Positions 33,780-43,009 of a stretch of 64,000 bases of DNA are shown here, in pieces (the first letter of the stretch is position 1; every line of letters begins with the position of its first letter). The position numbers and the translations under genes are program-made. Below the pieces are notes generated by a model that was not told where the DNA came from, searched no databases, and saw only the letters and a list, made by a program, of their open reading frames with translations. This DNA comes from a bacterium SCSIO 12827 (lineage in GTDB: Bacteria; Pseudomonadota; Alphaproteobacteria; Rhodospirillales; Casp-alpha2). The stretch covers positions 1,426,001-1,490,000 of the forward strand of contig CP073746.1 in the NCBI GenBank assembly GCA_024397995.1. The letters run 5' to 3'.

Positions 33780-34355
33780 TTAGAACCGGCCCACCTTGCG
33801 TGCCCGGCGCAGCGCCTCGGCGACGCAGCGGCTGTCGGAAAGTCCCTGATGCATGGCACCGGGCGGGGTGAAGTCCATGAGTTCCGGCAGGTCCGAGCTG
33901 TTGGGCACCCAGTCAACGCCGAGGTGCGTCATCACCACCGCGCGCACATCATCACATCTGCAATCGGCGAAGGGATTGGCCAAGCCGTATAGCTGACAGT
34001 TGGTGACGATATGGCTGAACTCATCGCCAAATCCGAAGGCTTCCGTGGACGGGCCAACAAATTCGGCGAATTCGCCCAGGGCCACTTTCAAATCCACGCC
34101 TTCGCGGTTTAGGCGGTCTTGGGTGATACCCGTAAGGTCCGTGAAATAGCGGTCGAGGGTCGAGTTGATGCGGGGGCGGACCAAAATTTCGAAGGCACCC
34201 AGTTCTTCCAGGTCGGGCGTATCGGCCAGCCTGACCGCGCCGATCTGAACGACCTCCATTTCTTCGCCGGGGCCTGACCAGGTCCGTTGCCGGGACCCCT
34301 CCCAGGCGGTCCACTCCAGGTCCATGACGATCAGTGCCTGATCGTCGCCCCTCAT
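33780..34355 (-). CDS. DEDDh 3'-5' exonuclease
   Basis: A 191-residue DnaQ-fold exonuclease. The DxE motif is in ALIVMDLEWTAWEG, with the second Asp region in FGFGDEFSHIVTNC and the HxxxxD motif in MHQGLSDSRCVAEALRRA; the acidic and His residues required for two-metal catalysis are all present. It resembles the KapD/ERI-1-like bacterial group more than polymerase epsilon subunits. Its ATG overlaps the stop of the threonylcarbamoyl-AMP synthase gene (ATGA, 34352-34355), so it is translationally coupled to it. Confidence 0.85.
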   Translation of the reverse strand: MRGDDQALIVMDLEWTAWEGSRQRTWSGPGEEMEVVQIGAVRLADTPDLEELGAFEILVRPRINSTLDRYFTDLTGITQDRLNREGVDLKVALGEFAEFVGPSTEAFGFGDEFSHIVTNCQLYGLANPFADCRCDDVRAVVMTHLGVDWVPNSSDLPELMDFTPPGAMHQGLSDSRCVAEALRRARKVGRF

Positions 34356-35356
34356 TCCTCCGTATCCTCCGTCCGCGCGGCACGGATCAACCGGTCGTTG
34401 ATCGCCCGGCCCAGTCCCCGGTCGGGGATCGGCATGACGGCGATGGCCGGGGCCGGCCCATTGTCCAGGTCGTGCAGCATGGCGAACAGATTGGCGGCGG
34501 CCTCGGTGGTATCGCCCGTAGGGCTCAGGTTCAGGCATCCTGCGGGGGCATCCGGGCCGAAGCCCAGCAAGGCTTCATCCGTCTCCGCCCGCTGCGCGTT
34601 CAGGCGCAGCCGCTTCGACGGCGCGTAATGGCGGGCCAGCATGCCCGGGGAGCGCGGCCCGCCGGGGCCGATCTCGTGAGCTTCGGCGACCGGACCATAG
34701 GCACCGCAGACGGCCTCGATGTCTTCCCGCGCAAGGCCACCCGGGCGCAGGATCACCGCGCGGTCGCCGGTGGCGTCGACGACCGTGGATTCCAGGCCCA
34801 CGGTACAGGCGCCGCCGTCCAGAATGATTTCCGGCCCACCCTGATCGGGGCCGGGCAGGGAGGCCGCGACATGGGCGGCCCGGGTCGGGCTCATATGGCC
34901 CGAACGGTTGGCGCTGGGTGCCGCGATGGGCAGGCCGCCCGCTTTTAGAAGGGCCTGACCCACGGCATGGTTCGGGGCGCGGATGGCGACCGTGTCGAGC
35001 CCCGCCGACACCAGTCGCGACAGCCTGCAATCCGCCCGCCGGGGCAGGACGACGGTCAACGGCCCCGGCCAGAACGCATCCATCAACACGCGGCCAAGCG
35101 CCGTGATCTCGGCATAGTCAGCGGCGGCGTCGGCATCGGCCACATGCACGATCAGGGGGTTGAATTCGGGACGGTCCTTGGCGGCGTAGATGGCGGCGCA
35201 GGCGGCGTCATTGGTGGCGTCGGCGCCCAGGCCGTAAACCGTTTCCGTGGGAAAGGCGACCAAGCCGCCCGCCTGAAGAACATCGGCCGCGCGGGCGATG
35301 GCGGCGGGGTCCGCCGCATCGGCGATCAAGGACAGGGCGCTGCCGCTATCCGTCAA
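34352..35356 (-). CDS. L-threonylcarbamoyladenylate synthase (Sua5 type)
   Basis: A 334-residue Sua5/YwlC protein making threonylcarbamoyl-AMP for the t6A modification of tRNA. The YrdC domain has GLVAFPTETVYGLGADA, KDRPEFNPLIVHV, FWPGPLTVVLPR, IAAPSANRSGHMSPT and STVVDATG. The C-terminal Sua5 domain (about 215-334) includes SPGMLARHYAPSK. The best start is a TTG at 35356 with AAGGGG 7 bp upstream, overlapping the cysQ 3' end by 11 bp; upstream residues in frame are antisense-like to cysQ and unsupported. Third gene position in the cysQ-sua5-exonuclease unit. Confidence 0.92.
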   Translation of the reverse strand: MTDSGSALSLIADAADPAAIARAADVLQAGGLVAFPTETVYGLGADATNDAACAAIYAAKDRPEFNPLIVHVADADAAADYAEITALGRVLMDAFWPGPLTVVLPRRADCRLSRLVSAGLDTVAIRAPNHAVGQALLKAGGLPIAAPSANRSGHMSPTRAAHVAASLPGPDQGGPEIILDGGACTVGLESTVVDATGDRAVILRPGGLAREDIEAVCGAYGPVAEAHEIGPGGPRSPGMLARHYAPSKRLRLNAQRAETDEALLGFGPDAPAGCLNLSPTGDTTEAAANLFAMLHDLDNGPAPAIAVMPIPDRGLGRAINDRLIRAARTEDTEE

Positions 35357-36131
35357 GGCCGATCCCCTTGCCGACCGCGATGAAGTGGGGATTGTCGAGC
35401 CCGATCTTGCCGTAGGCCAGAGGGGCGCCATCCGTCGTCAACACGCGGCCGCCGGCAAAATTCAGGACCGCATGGCCCGCCGCCGTATCCCATTCCATGG
35501 TCCGCCCGAACCGGGGGTAGATGTCGGCCGCCCCTTCGGCGATGCGGCAGAATTTCAGCGAACTGCCGGCGCCGATGCGATGCACCACGGTATAGCGTTC
35601 CAGGAACGCATCCGCTTCTTCGGCCCCGTGGGAGCGGCTGACCACGGCGGTCAGCCCTTCGGCCGGGGTTTCGCGTGATGCGATGAGGGTAAGCGGGCCG
35701 TCGCCGGTCTGCTTGAATGCACCCGGCGCGCCGGCCAGGAAGGTTTCGTTCAGCACGGGCAGATGCACCACGCCCAGGACAGGTGTGCCGTTTTCGATCA
35801 AGGCGATGTTGACCGTGAACTCGCCGCTGCGCTTGACGAATTCCTTGGTCCCGTCCAGCGGGTCGACCAGCCAGAACACGGGACCGTTGGGCTGTTTCAG
35901 GCCCTTGGCCTCGACCGCTTCCTCGCCGACGATGGGGATGTCGGCGGAAATCTCGCTTTGGATCGCCTGGGTGATCAGGGCTTCGGCAAGTTGGTCTGCC
36001 TGCGTGACCGGGGAGTTATCGCCCTTGGTCTCGACCTCGAAATCGGTTTTGTAAACGGTGAGAATCTGCGCGCCCGCGCGCTTGGCGATATCCGCCACCT
36101 GTTCAAGCAGGGTCAGGTCGATGGTCAGCAT
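35346..36131 (-). CDS. cysQ: 3'(2'),5'-bisphosphate nucleotidase
   Basis: A 261-residue inositol-monophosphatase-fold enzyme that removes 3'-phosphoadenosine 5'-phosphate formed in sulfate assimilation. The metal motifs are in order: GDNSPVTQAD, IVGEEA, WLVDPLDGTKEFVKRSGEFTVNIAL and the second site MEWDTAAGHAVL. The length is typical of CysQ. It begins the cysQ-sua5-exonuclease unit. The sulfur link is general rather than specific to the local sulfur genes. Confidence 0.94.
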   Translation of the reverse strand: MLTIDLTLLEQVADIAKRAGAQILTVYKTDFEVETKGDNSPVTQADQLAEALITQAIQSEISADIPIVGEEAVEAKGLKQPNGPVFWLVDPLDGTKEFVKRSGEFTVNIALIENGTPVLGVVHLPVLNETFLAGAPGAFKQTGDGPLTLIASRETPAEGLTAVVSRSHGAEEADAFLERYTVVHRIGAGSSLKFCRIAEGAADIYPRFGRTMEWDTAAGHAVLNFAGGRVLTTDGAPLAYGKIGLDNPHFIAVGKGIGLDG

Positions 36132-36223
36132 GTCCGGTGCGCCCGGTTATGGGAAATGGGGGATGGGTCCCGTTTCGGTTTGTCGCCCGTGCGCCGCGTG
36201 GAGTCAACCGACGGCGGCGTAGG

Positions 36224-37669
36224 CTATGACGGTTGGGCGCGCCACAGCGGGCGATCGGCGGGCAGGTCCGCAGATTGGGCTTGCTCGGCGACGAATCGCC
36301 GCGCCGTGAACGTGGATGACCAGTGATTGCCCGCCATCCCGGCCTTGCGCTTCAGATGCATCAGGAACGCCCGCTTGTCGGGTAGTTGCTCCCAGACAGA
36401 TGGCAAGAACAGGGCGCGCTTGCCGCCGTCGGCGATGACCAGCCCGTCGATGCCGGGGCGCAACTGGGCTAACAGGTCGGCCTCATCACGGACGGTCATG
36501 GGGGCCTGGGGGCTGAGCACGGAGATTGAGAGAGTGATCTCGGGCAGTTCCGATGCCTCCAGTTTCGGGAAACGCGGGTCGCGGAAGGCGGCGGCATAGG
36601 CGTTGACGGCGACGTCGGTCAACAACGGGCGGTGCGCTTCCGGTGAGCCGATACAGCCGCGAAGTTGCCCGTTTTTCTTGAGCGTCACGAAGCAGGCCCC
36701 GGGGGCGGCCAAGTCGCCAGAGGCGGTCGACATGTCGGGCATCAGGGGCTGGCCCGTTTCCAGGCCGTGCTCGATGGACGATGCGGCCAGGCGCAGCAAC
36801 GTTGTGCCGTGGCGGGCGAGCAGCGCCTTGGTCTGGGCCGCGAAATCCGTTTCGTCTTCTTGAACGGCGGCCGCCGGGTTTTCCATGAACAGCCAGGACC
36901 CATAGCCGACGACCCGGTCGCGCGGCCCCGCCGTGTCGCCCGAATTGCGCAGGTCCACGGTCTCGACCGTCATGCCCTTCGCCTTGGCCAGTTTCAGCAG
37001 ACCGCCCAGCGGAAAGCGGCCGCAGGCGCCGTGGGTGGAAATCTGCTCCGGCGCCAGGGCCTCGATGGCCCGGCAGGTGCGCCGGTCGATCGCTTGGGCG
37101 CTGTCGTAATCGAGATAATGGCTGAGATCCGAAGACACCACGATCAGCGTTTCCGGCCCGCCCCAGAGTTTCTCCAGCACCTCCGCGACCTGGTCCGGCG
37201 TGGCCTGGCCGACGACCAGCGGCAGAACCTTGAAATCGTCGAGCACGCGCATCAGGAACGGCAGGTGGACCTCCAGCGAATGTTCCTGGGCGTGGGTGGC
37301 GTCGAACACCTGGACCTGGGGCAGATCGGCGATCAAGGCCGCCGCCGCTTTGTCGATCTCGACCGGTCCCAAGGGGGTGTCGAAGGCGTCGGCCCCCGAC
37401 AGCGCCAGGCCTTTCACCGCGACCCGGTGGCAGGGGCCCAGCAGGATGACCCGTTTGATCCGCCCGTGGGCCGGCTTGATCCGCGCATAGGCGCTGGCCG
37501 CCACAGCCCCGGAATAGACATAGCCCGCGTGCGGCGCGACGATCGCCTTGGGCACGGGGCCGACGGTGATCTTGGCGTCGTCCCAGCACCGGGCGATCAG
37601 GGCGTCCAAATCCTGCGGCCGGTCCGGATAGAACGATCCGGCGACGGTGGTGGGGCGAATTGCGGTCAT
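36224..37669 (-). CDS. Memo-AMMECR1 fusion of the AmmeMemoRadiSam system
   Basis: A 481-residue fusion. Residues 1-270 form a Memo domain (related to class III extradiol dioxygenases) with the metal-type ligands His47 (PHAGYVYSG), His81 (GPCHRV), His184 (SDLSHY) and Cys216 (HGACG). Residues 275-481 form an AMMECR1 domain with the signature LRGCIG at 336-341. These are proteins B and A of the AmmeMemoRadiSam system, usually encoded beside a radical-SAM enzyme. That enzyme is at 38715, divergent, with an AT-rich orphan gene in between. The reaction carried out by the system is not established. Confidence 0.93.
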   Translation of the reverse strand: MTAIRPTTVAGSFYPDRPQDLDALIARCWDDAKITVGPVPKAIVAPHAGYVYSGAVAASAYARIKPAHGRIKRVILLGPCHRVAVKGLALSGADAFDTPLGPVEIDKAAAALIADLPQVQVFDATHAQEHSLEVHLPFLMRVLDDFKVLPLVVGQATPDQVAEVLEKLWGGPETLIVVSSDLSHYLDYDSAQAIDRRTCRAIEALAPEQISTHGACGRFPLGGLLKLAKAKGMTVETVDLRNSGDTAGPRDRVVGYGSWLFMENPAAAVQEDETDFAAQTKALLARHGTTLLRLAASSIEHGLETGQPLMPDMSTASGDLAAPGACFVTLKKNGQLRGCIGSPEAHRPLLTDVAVNAYAAAFRDPRFPKLEASELPEITLSISVLSPQAPMTVRDEADLLAQLRPGIDGLVIADGGKRALFLPSVWEQLPDKRAFLMHLKRKAGMAGNHWSSTFTARRFVAEQAQSADLPADRPLWRAQPS

Positions 37670-37718
37670 TTGTTTAATCCATATTTGGACACGTTACGGT
37701 TCCAATGGAAAATGTCAG

Positions 37719-38573
37719 TCAGCCTGTGAAACTGTTCTCCCAATCTTTGAAGTCATTGGGATCCGGCATCATTTCAGGATGCTTCACTGTCGATAAATCG
37801 ATTGTCGAAATACTTGGGGCAGGTTCGCCAAATTCTGAAACAAAATGATGCTGTAAAACCTCGCCATGCTTTTTCAAATCATCGACCAACATCTTCGAAA
37901 ACATGATGCAACTATCATTTTGCATGCACATCGAATCTACCAAGTTTCTGTGGGTTTCGTCACCGCTTCCGTCTTCATTTAGCAGGCCGAGATAAATTAG
38001 CGTTTTTTTGCGATGGTCATCAAATTTCGCAGCCTTAAAGGCCCGAATAAATTCTCGTCGATTTACCAGCGTTTGGTTCAGTGAGTGTGTGGCCTGGCTA
38101 AGAGTGGCGACAAGATTGATTGGTCTGCCAACTACAGAAAGTTGATCAAAAACGACATCGCGTAATTGCTCATTTGGATTTGGGAATGGATCGACCGTTT
38201 TAAGCTCGATCAGTGCGTTGAACGATTTTGCTGTTGGGTCACCAGCGGCTCTTCGGTGTTCGAAGTCAAAAAATCGCTTAGTTTCCTCATCGAAGCTTTT
38301 CTTGATATTGGCGAATATCTCGCATTTCAGGCCGAAATGGGTGTTGAACGATGCATATGCTAAGGATATCGCTTTATTAGTTGCGCGAATTTCCTTTTCT
38401 ATTTCGTTGCGTTTTCGTGAGCGCTCGGCAAATTTTTGAGCGCCTCTTGCACCAAAATAAGCACCGAGCGCTGCGGTCGCACCAGCAATCAAGGATGTTT
38501 CAAAGAGGTTACTGGTTACGACTTCGACGACCAGCTTTTGAATGCCTAATAGGGCGTTCTCAATCACGTGCAC
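37719..38573 (-). CDS. AT-rich orphan: membrane-anchored protein of unknown function
   Basis: A 284-residue protein, GTG start (38573) with a weak ribosome binding site. One N-terminal hydrophobic segment (about residues 20-42, TSLIAGATAALGAYFGARGAQ) precedes a basic linker (AERSRKRNEIEKEIRATNKA), probably coiled-coil, and a long soluble domain with no motif I can name. GC content is visibly far below that of flanking genes, and codon use differs, as expected for horizontal acquisition. It lies only 49 bp upstream of the Memo-AMMECR1 start on the same strand and separates it from its radical-SAM partner. Confidence 0.75.
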   Translation of the reverse strand: MHVIENALLGIQKLVVEVVTSNLFETSLIAGATAALGAYFGARGAQKFAERSRKRNEIEKEIRATNKAISLAYASFNTHFGLKCEIFANIKKSFDEETKRFFDFEHRRAAGDPTAKSFNALIELKTVDPFPNPNEQLRDVVFDQLSVVGRPINLVATLSQATHSLNQTLVNRREFIRAFKAAKFDDHRKKTLIYLGLLNEDGSGDETHRNLVDSMCMQNDSCIMFSKMLVDDLKKHGEVLQHHFVSEFGEPAPSISTIDLSTVKHPEMMPDPNDFKDWENSFTG

Positions 38574-38714
38574 GACATTGCCACCGAGGAGAAGTTAATC
38601 GGAATGTGCATGCATTTGCCTGTCCATGGAACAATGTTGGCGCGGGGTATGGTGCATGACTACATGATAATATAGGCCCGTTCGGGGCCATTCCACAGCC
38701 GTTCGAGGAAATAG

Positions 38715-39842
38715 ATGGCGTCCGCCGAAACCGATATTGAAACATTCCCCGACGCCTTTCCCGGCCGTTATTGGCACAAGCTGGACGACGGGCGCATTCA
38801 ATGCGACGTCTGCCCCCGGTTCTGCAAGCTGCGGGCGGGGCAGCGGGGGCTGTGTTTCGTGCGCGCGTCGGACGGTGAGCAGGTGGTGTTGACGACCTAT
38901 GGCCGGTCGTCGGGATTCTGCATCGACCCCATCGAAAAGAAGCCCTTGAACCATTTCTATCCCGGTACGCCGATCCTCAGCTTCGGCACGGCGGGCTGTA
39001 ACCTGACCTGCAAGTTCTGCCAGAATTACGACATCTCCAAGTCCCGCGAATTCGACAAGCTGCAGTCCCTCGCCACGCCCGCGATGATCGCCGAGGCCGC
39101 CGTGCAATCGGGCTGCAAGTCCGTCGCCTATACCTACAACGACCCGGTGATCTTTCTGGAATACGCCGTCGACACGGCCAAGGAGTGCCGCAAGCGGGGG
39201 ATCAAGAACGTGGCGGTCACGGCGGGCTACATCACCCCTAACGCCCGCACCGAATTCTTCCAGCATATGGACGCGGCCAATGTGGACCTCAAGGCCTTCA
39301 CACCCGAGTTCTACAAGGAACTCTGTTCCGCCGATCTGGAACGGGTGAAGGAAACCCTGGTCTACATCAAGCACGAGACCGATTGCTGGCTGGAGATCAC
39401 GGACCTAGTGATCCCCGGCCGCAACGACAGCGAAGCCGAGATTGACGCGATGACCAAATGGATCGTCTGCGCCCTCGGCCCCGACGTGCCGGTCCACTTC
39501 ACCGCCTTCCATCCCGATTGGAAGATGATGGACGTGCCGCCGACACCGCGGGAAACCCTGGTCCGCGCCCGCGAGATCGCCATGAAGAACGGCATCCGAT
39601 ACGCCTACACCGGCAACGTCCACGACAAGGAGCATCAGTCGACCTATTGCCACAACTGCGGCGGCGTCTTGATCGGGCGGGATTGGTATGAACTGTCCGA
39701 TTTCAATGTCACGACGGCGGGCAACTACCCCGGCAACTGCGCCGCTTGCGGCGCGGAAATTCCCGGCCGCTTCGACGGGCCGGCGGGGGACTGGGGACGC
39801 AAGAGGGTGCCGTTACGGTTTCAAGGGGCCAAGGCGGTTTAG
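38715..39842 (+). CDS. AmmeMemoRadiSam system radical-SAM enzyme
   Basis: A 375-residue radical-SAM protein. The cluster ligands are Cys95, Cys99 and Cys102 in GCNLTCKFCQN. An additional N-terminal set (Cys30, Cys33, Cys37, Cys47 in CDVCPRFCKL...GLCFVR) and a C-terminal pair of CxxC motifs (YCHNCGG, NCAACGAEI) resemble further metal-binding sites. The overall pattern is that of the radical-SAM partner in the AmmeMemoRadiSam system, related to pyruvate-formate-lyase activases. The Memo-AMMECR1 fusion is encoded divergently about 1 kb away. Confidence 0.93.
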   Translation: MASAETDIETFPDAFPGRYWHKLDDGRIQCDVCPRFCKLRAGQRGLCFVRASDGEQVVLTTYGRSSGFCIDPIEKKPLNHFYPGTPILSFGTAGCNLTCKFCQNYDISKSREFDKLQSLATPAMIAEAAVQSGCKSVAYTYNDPVIFLEYAVDTAKECRKRGIKNVAVTAGYITPNARTEFFQHMDAANVDLKAFTPEFYKELCSADLERVKETLVYIKHETDCWLEITDLVIPGRNDSEAEIDAMTKWIVCALGPDVPVHFTAFHPDWKMMDVPPTPRETLVRAREIAMKNGIRYAYTGNVHDKEHQSTYCHNCGGVLIGRDWYELSDFNVTTAGNYPGNCAACGAEIPGRFDGPAGDWGRKRVPLRFQGAKAV

Positions 39843-39915
39843 GGGGCTTGCGCCTGCGCCCCCATTGTATACAATCCGCCGTTCGCAGATTTCATTCAGG
39901 GAGAGGACTCCGACC

Positions 39916-40707
39916 ATGGCCCCCGACGCTTCCGCCGCCTACGACGCAAACCGCCCCGCCGACATCAGCCCCGAAGAATGGGAGGTCCGGGTCAACCTGG
40001 CCGCCGCTTATCGTCTGGTCGATCTGTTCGGCTGGTCGGACCTTCTGGGCACGCATCTGTCGGCCCGCGTGCCGGGACCGGACGAGCATTTCCTGATCAA
40101 TCCCTTCGGCGTGCTGTTCGAAGAAATGACGGCGTCGGCCCTGATCAAGGTCGACGAGCACGGCACCTGCCTGACCAATTCCGAATACAGCATCAACCCG
40201 GCGGCCTTCGTCATCCATTCCGCCGTGCATCTGGCCGTGCCGGAACTGAGCTGCGTCATGCACACCCACACCCGGGACGGCGTCGGCGTTGCCTGTCAGG
40301 AAGACGGTATTCTGCCGATCTCGCAGCAGGCGCTGTCGATCTATGCCCATACGGCCTATCACGATTACGAGGGGCTGGCCGTCGACCTGGATGAGCGGGA
40401 GCGGCTGGTCCGCGACCTGGGCGACAACCGGGTCATGGTGCTGCGCAACCACGGCCTTCTGACCGTCGGCAAGACCATCGGCGAAGCCTTCATGTGGATG
40501 TACCGGGCGGAGCGCGCCTGCCGCTATCAGCTGTCGTTCCAGCAGTCCGGCGCCAAGCTGACGCCGATCCCGCAAGAGGTCATCGACAAGACCGTGGAGC
40601 AGGGCAAGATCGCCAATTCGCCGAACGGCCACCGTCCCATCGGCCAGAAGGAATGGCCGGCGCTGCTGCGCAAGCTGGACCGCGCCAACCCCGGCTACGA
40701 CGCCTGA
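39916..40707 (+). CDS. Class II aldolase/adducin family protein
   Basis: A 263-residue class II aldolase-fold protein. The start at 39916 (MAPDASAAYD) has AGGGAGAGG upstream. The zinc-ligand histidines appear in VMHTHTRDGVGVA and in LRNHGLLTVGKTIGEAFMWMY, and an N-terminal LVDLFGWSDLLGTHLSARVPG segment is typical. Members act as sugar-phosphate aldolases/epimerases or in isomerisation of small hydroxy-ketones; the exact substrate is not predictable. It stands alone between the radical-SAM gene and pepA. Confidence 0.88.
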   Translation: MAPDASAAYDANRPADISPEEWEVRVNLAAAYRLVDLFGWSDLLGTHLSARVPGPDEHFLINPFGVLFEEMTASALIKVDEHGTCLTNSEYSINPAAFVIHSAVHLAVPELSCVMHTHTRDGVGVACQEDGILPISQQALSIYAHTAYHDYEGLAVDLDERERLVRDLGDNRVMVLRNHGLLTVGKTIGEAFMWMYRAERACRYQLSFQQSGAKLTPIPQEVIDKTVEQGKIANSPNGHRPIGQKEWPALLRKLDRANPGYDA

Positions 40708-40743
40708 TCCGCGAAATTCCAGGCTGCCTCCGGCAGAATCCCC

Positions 40744-40773
40744 TTCACCAGAAGGGGCATGGAACCCTATATA
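40744..40773 (+). promoter_or_regulatory. Possible promoter of pepA
   Basis: TTCACC (40744-40749), 18 bp, then TATATA (40768-40773), 122 bp upstream of the pepA ATG. The -10 is good, the -35 poor. A perfect GGGACGC/GCGTCCC stem (40850-40868) lies in the resulting 5' leader, 26 bp before the ATG. Confidence 0.35.
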
Positions 40774-40894
40774 GTGGAACCCATCCATTCGGCGCGGGCG
40801 ATTCCGCCTGCGCGTCATTACGCCGTCGCGCGACCGGACCCATCGTTGGGGGACGCGCGCGGCGTCCCACATGAATAGTCCCAAGGACAGATAG

Positions 40895-42400
40895 ATGAAA
40901 ATCACCTTCGCCAATCCCGCACTTCCCGCCCAGGGCGTCGTCGTCGTGACCGCCACCGAGGACGCCAAGCTGTCGAAAAGCGCCACCGTCCTGGACGTCA
41001 AGCTGGGGGGAGCGATCACCCGCGCGGCCAAGGCCGCCAAGTTCAAGGGCAAGGCGGGCGAAAGCCTCGACCTGATGGCGCCGGACGCCAAGTTCGAACG
41101 TGTCGTCGTGGTCGGCCTGGGCAAGCCGGATGAATTGAAGGACCTGAGCCTGCAGGAAGCGGGCGGGCGCATCTATGCCATGCTGTCCGGCCAGGGCGCC
41201 GCCGCCACCGTGGTGATCGACGCCATAGATGGCGGCAAGATGACGGCCGCCGACATGGGGGCGAACCTGGGATTCGGCGCGCTGCTGCGGTCCTACCGTT
41301 TCGACAAGTACCGGACCAAGGAGCCCAAGGAAAAGAAACCGGTTCTGAAGGCGATCAAGGTTCTGTGCCCGACATCGGCCAAGGCCAAGGCGGCTTTCAC
41401 CGATATGGAAAAGGTCGCCGAAGGCGTGTTCTTCACCCGCGATCTGGTGTCCGAGCCGCCGAACGTGCTCTATCCCGCGACCCTGGCCAAAGAAGCCCAG
41501 GCGCTGAAGAAGCTGGGCATCAAGGTCACCGTGCTGGGTGAAAAGGAAATGGCCAAGCTGGGCATGGGCGCACTTCTCGGCGTCGGCCAAGGCAGTGCCC
41601 GCGAAAGCAAGATGGTCATCATGGAATGGACCGGCGTTGCCAAGTCAAAACCCGCCAAGGCGCAACAGCCGGTTGCCTTCGTCGGCAAGGGGGTGACCTT
41701 CGACACCGGCGGGATTTCCCTGAAGCCCGCCGCCGGCATGGAAGACATGAAGTGGGACATGGGCGGTTCCGGCGTGGTCATCGGCCTGATGAAGGCCCTG
41801 GCCGGACGCAAGGCCAAGGTCAATGCCGTCGGCGTGGTCGGCCTGGTGGAAAACATGCCGGGCGGCAACGCCCAGCGGCCGTCGGACATCGTCAAATCCA
41901 TGTCGGGTCAGACCATCGAGGTCCTGAACACGGACGCCGAGGGCCGCCTCGTCCTCGCCGATGCGCTGTGGTACACGCAGACCAAATATAAGCCCAAGTT
42001 CGTCGTCGATCTGGCGACCCTGACGGGGGCGATCATCGTGGCACTCGGCAACGAGCGCGCGGGCATGTACGCCAACGACGATGCCCTGGCCGACCAGATC
42101 TTCCAGGCCGGTGAAGCCGTGGACGAGCTGGTCTGGCGCATGCCGCTGGGCAAGGCCTATGACGAGCTGATCAATTCCGACGCCGCCGACATGCAGAACA
42201 TCGGCGGGCGCTGGGGCGGGTCCATCACCGCGGCTCAGTTCCTGCAGCGCTTCATCAAGGACGGCACCCCCTGGGTCCACCTGGACATCGCCGGGACGAC
42301 CTGGTCGAAGAAGGCCAAGCCGGTCACGCCCAAGGGCGGCACCGGATACGGGGTGCGCCTGCTGGACCGGCTGGTCGCTGACCACTACGAAGCCAAGTAA
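40895..42400 (+). CDS. pepA: Leucyl aminopeptidase (M17)
   Basis: A 501-residue cytosolic aminopeptidase. The two-metal site is carried by GKGVTFDTGGISLKP and NTDAEGRLVLADALWY, the M17 signature. MKWDMGGSGVVIGLM and the active Arg of AEGR are present, and the N-terminal regulatory/hexamer domain covers about residues 1-165. PepA trims peptides and in some bacteria also binds DNA. It is followed 31 bp later by a small exported protein and then holC; pepA-holC linkage is common in alphaproteobacteria. Confidence 0.96.
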   Translation: MKITFANPALPAQGVVVVTATEDAKLSKSATVLDVKLGGAITRAAKAAKFKGKAGESLDLMAPDAKFERVVVVGLGKPDELKDLSLQEAGGRIYAMLSGQGAAATVVIDAIDGGKMTAADMGANLGFGALLRSYRFDKYRTKEPKEKKPVLKAIKVLCPTSAKAKAAFTDMEKVAEGVFFTRDLVSEPPNVLYPATLAKEAQALKKLGIKVTVLGEKEMAKLGMGALLGVGQGSARESKMVIMEWTGVAKSKPAKAQQPVAFVGKGVTFDTGGISLKPAAGMEDMKWDMGGSGVVIGLMKALAGRKAKVNAVGVVGLVENMPGGNAQRPSDIVKSMSGQTIEVLNTDAEGRLVLADALWYTQTKYKPKFVVDLATLTGAIIVALGNERAGMYANDDALADQIFQAGEAVDELVWRMPLGKAYDELINSDAADMQNIGGRWGGSITAAQFLQRFIKDGTPWVHLDIAGTTWSKKAKPVTPKGGTGYGVRLLDRLVADHYEAK

Positions 42401-42431
42401 GGGGCATCGAGGGCATGGGGAAGGCGACGGT

Positions 42432-42956
42432 ATGAAGCGTTTGATCGGCTCTCTGCTCGTCGCCTTCGGCCTGTCGGTCGGGTTCCTGATTGCCGAGGTG
42501 CCGGACAGTGCGGCGGCGGAACCGGCCACGGCCGCTGCCCCGGCCGCGCCCTCGGCGGCGGCTCTGGAATTCGTCCGGCGCACCGGCCTGAACAACAACT
42601 TCGTTCAATTGCTCGCCAAGTTCGGGGCCATGACCCGGACCGTGCAAAGCCTGATCGGCAAGTTCGGGCTTGAGGCCGTGACCGAGGTGTTCCGCGCCCA
42701 GGTCAACCAGACCGTCGGCAAGTACGGCGATGAATGGACCGCCAACCTGGCCCGCATCTACGGCGCCGAGTTCACGGTGGAGGAATTGGACTCCCTGGCG
42801 ACCCAGCACAACGACTCACCCCATTTCGCGCGCATGGTCGCCTTTCGCGATACGGCGGGAAAGCGCATGCGCGCGGCCAGCAACGATTTGATGGAAAAAG
42901 CCCTGTTCGAGGTCGTCAAGGGCACGGCGGAGCATTTCCCCACACTCGGCAAGTAG
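42432..42956 (+). CDS. Exported protein of unknown function (weak DUF2059 resemblance)
   Basis: A 174-residue protein with an N-terminal signal peptide (MKRLIGSLLVAFGLSVGFLIAE, cleavage likely around residues 25-35 before the Ala/Pro-rich linker). The mature part is helical and ends with ELDSLATQHNDSPHFARMV...MRAASNDLMEKALFEVV, which weakly recalls DUF2059 domains. The arrangement pepA-(this)-holC with small gaps suggests one transcript. No function can be assigned. Confidence 0.7.
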   Translation: MKRLIGSLLVAFGLSVGFLIAEVPDSAAAEPATAAAPAAPSAAALEFVRRTGLNNNFVQLLAKFGAMTRTVQSLIGKFGLEAVTEVFRAQVNQTVGKYGDEWTANLARIYGAEFTVEELDSLATQHNDSPHFARMVAFRDTAGKRMRAASNDLMEKALFEVVKGTAEHFPTLGK

Positions 42957-43009
42957 CCGTTCCGGCAGGTGTGGCGGAACGGACAGGTTCAAGGCAGGCA
43001 AGCGAGATC

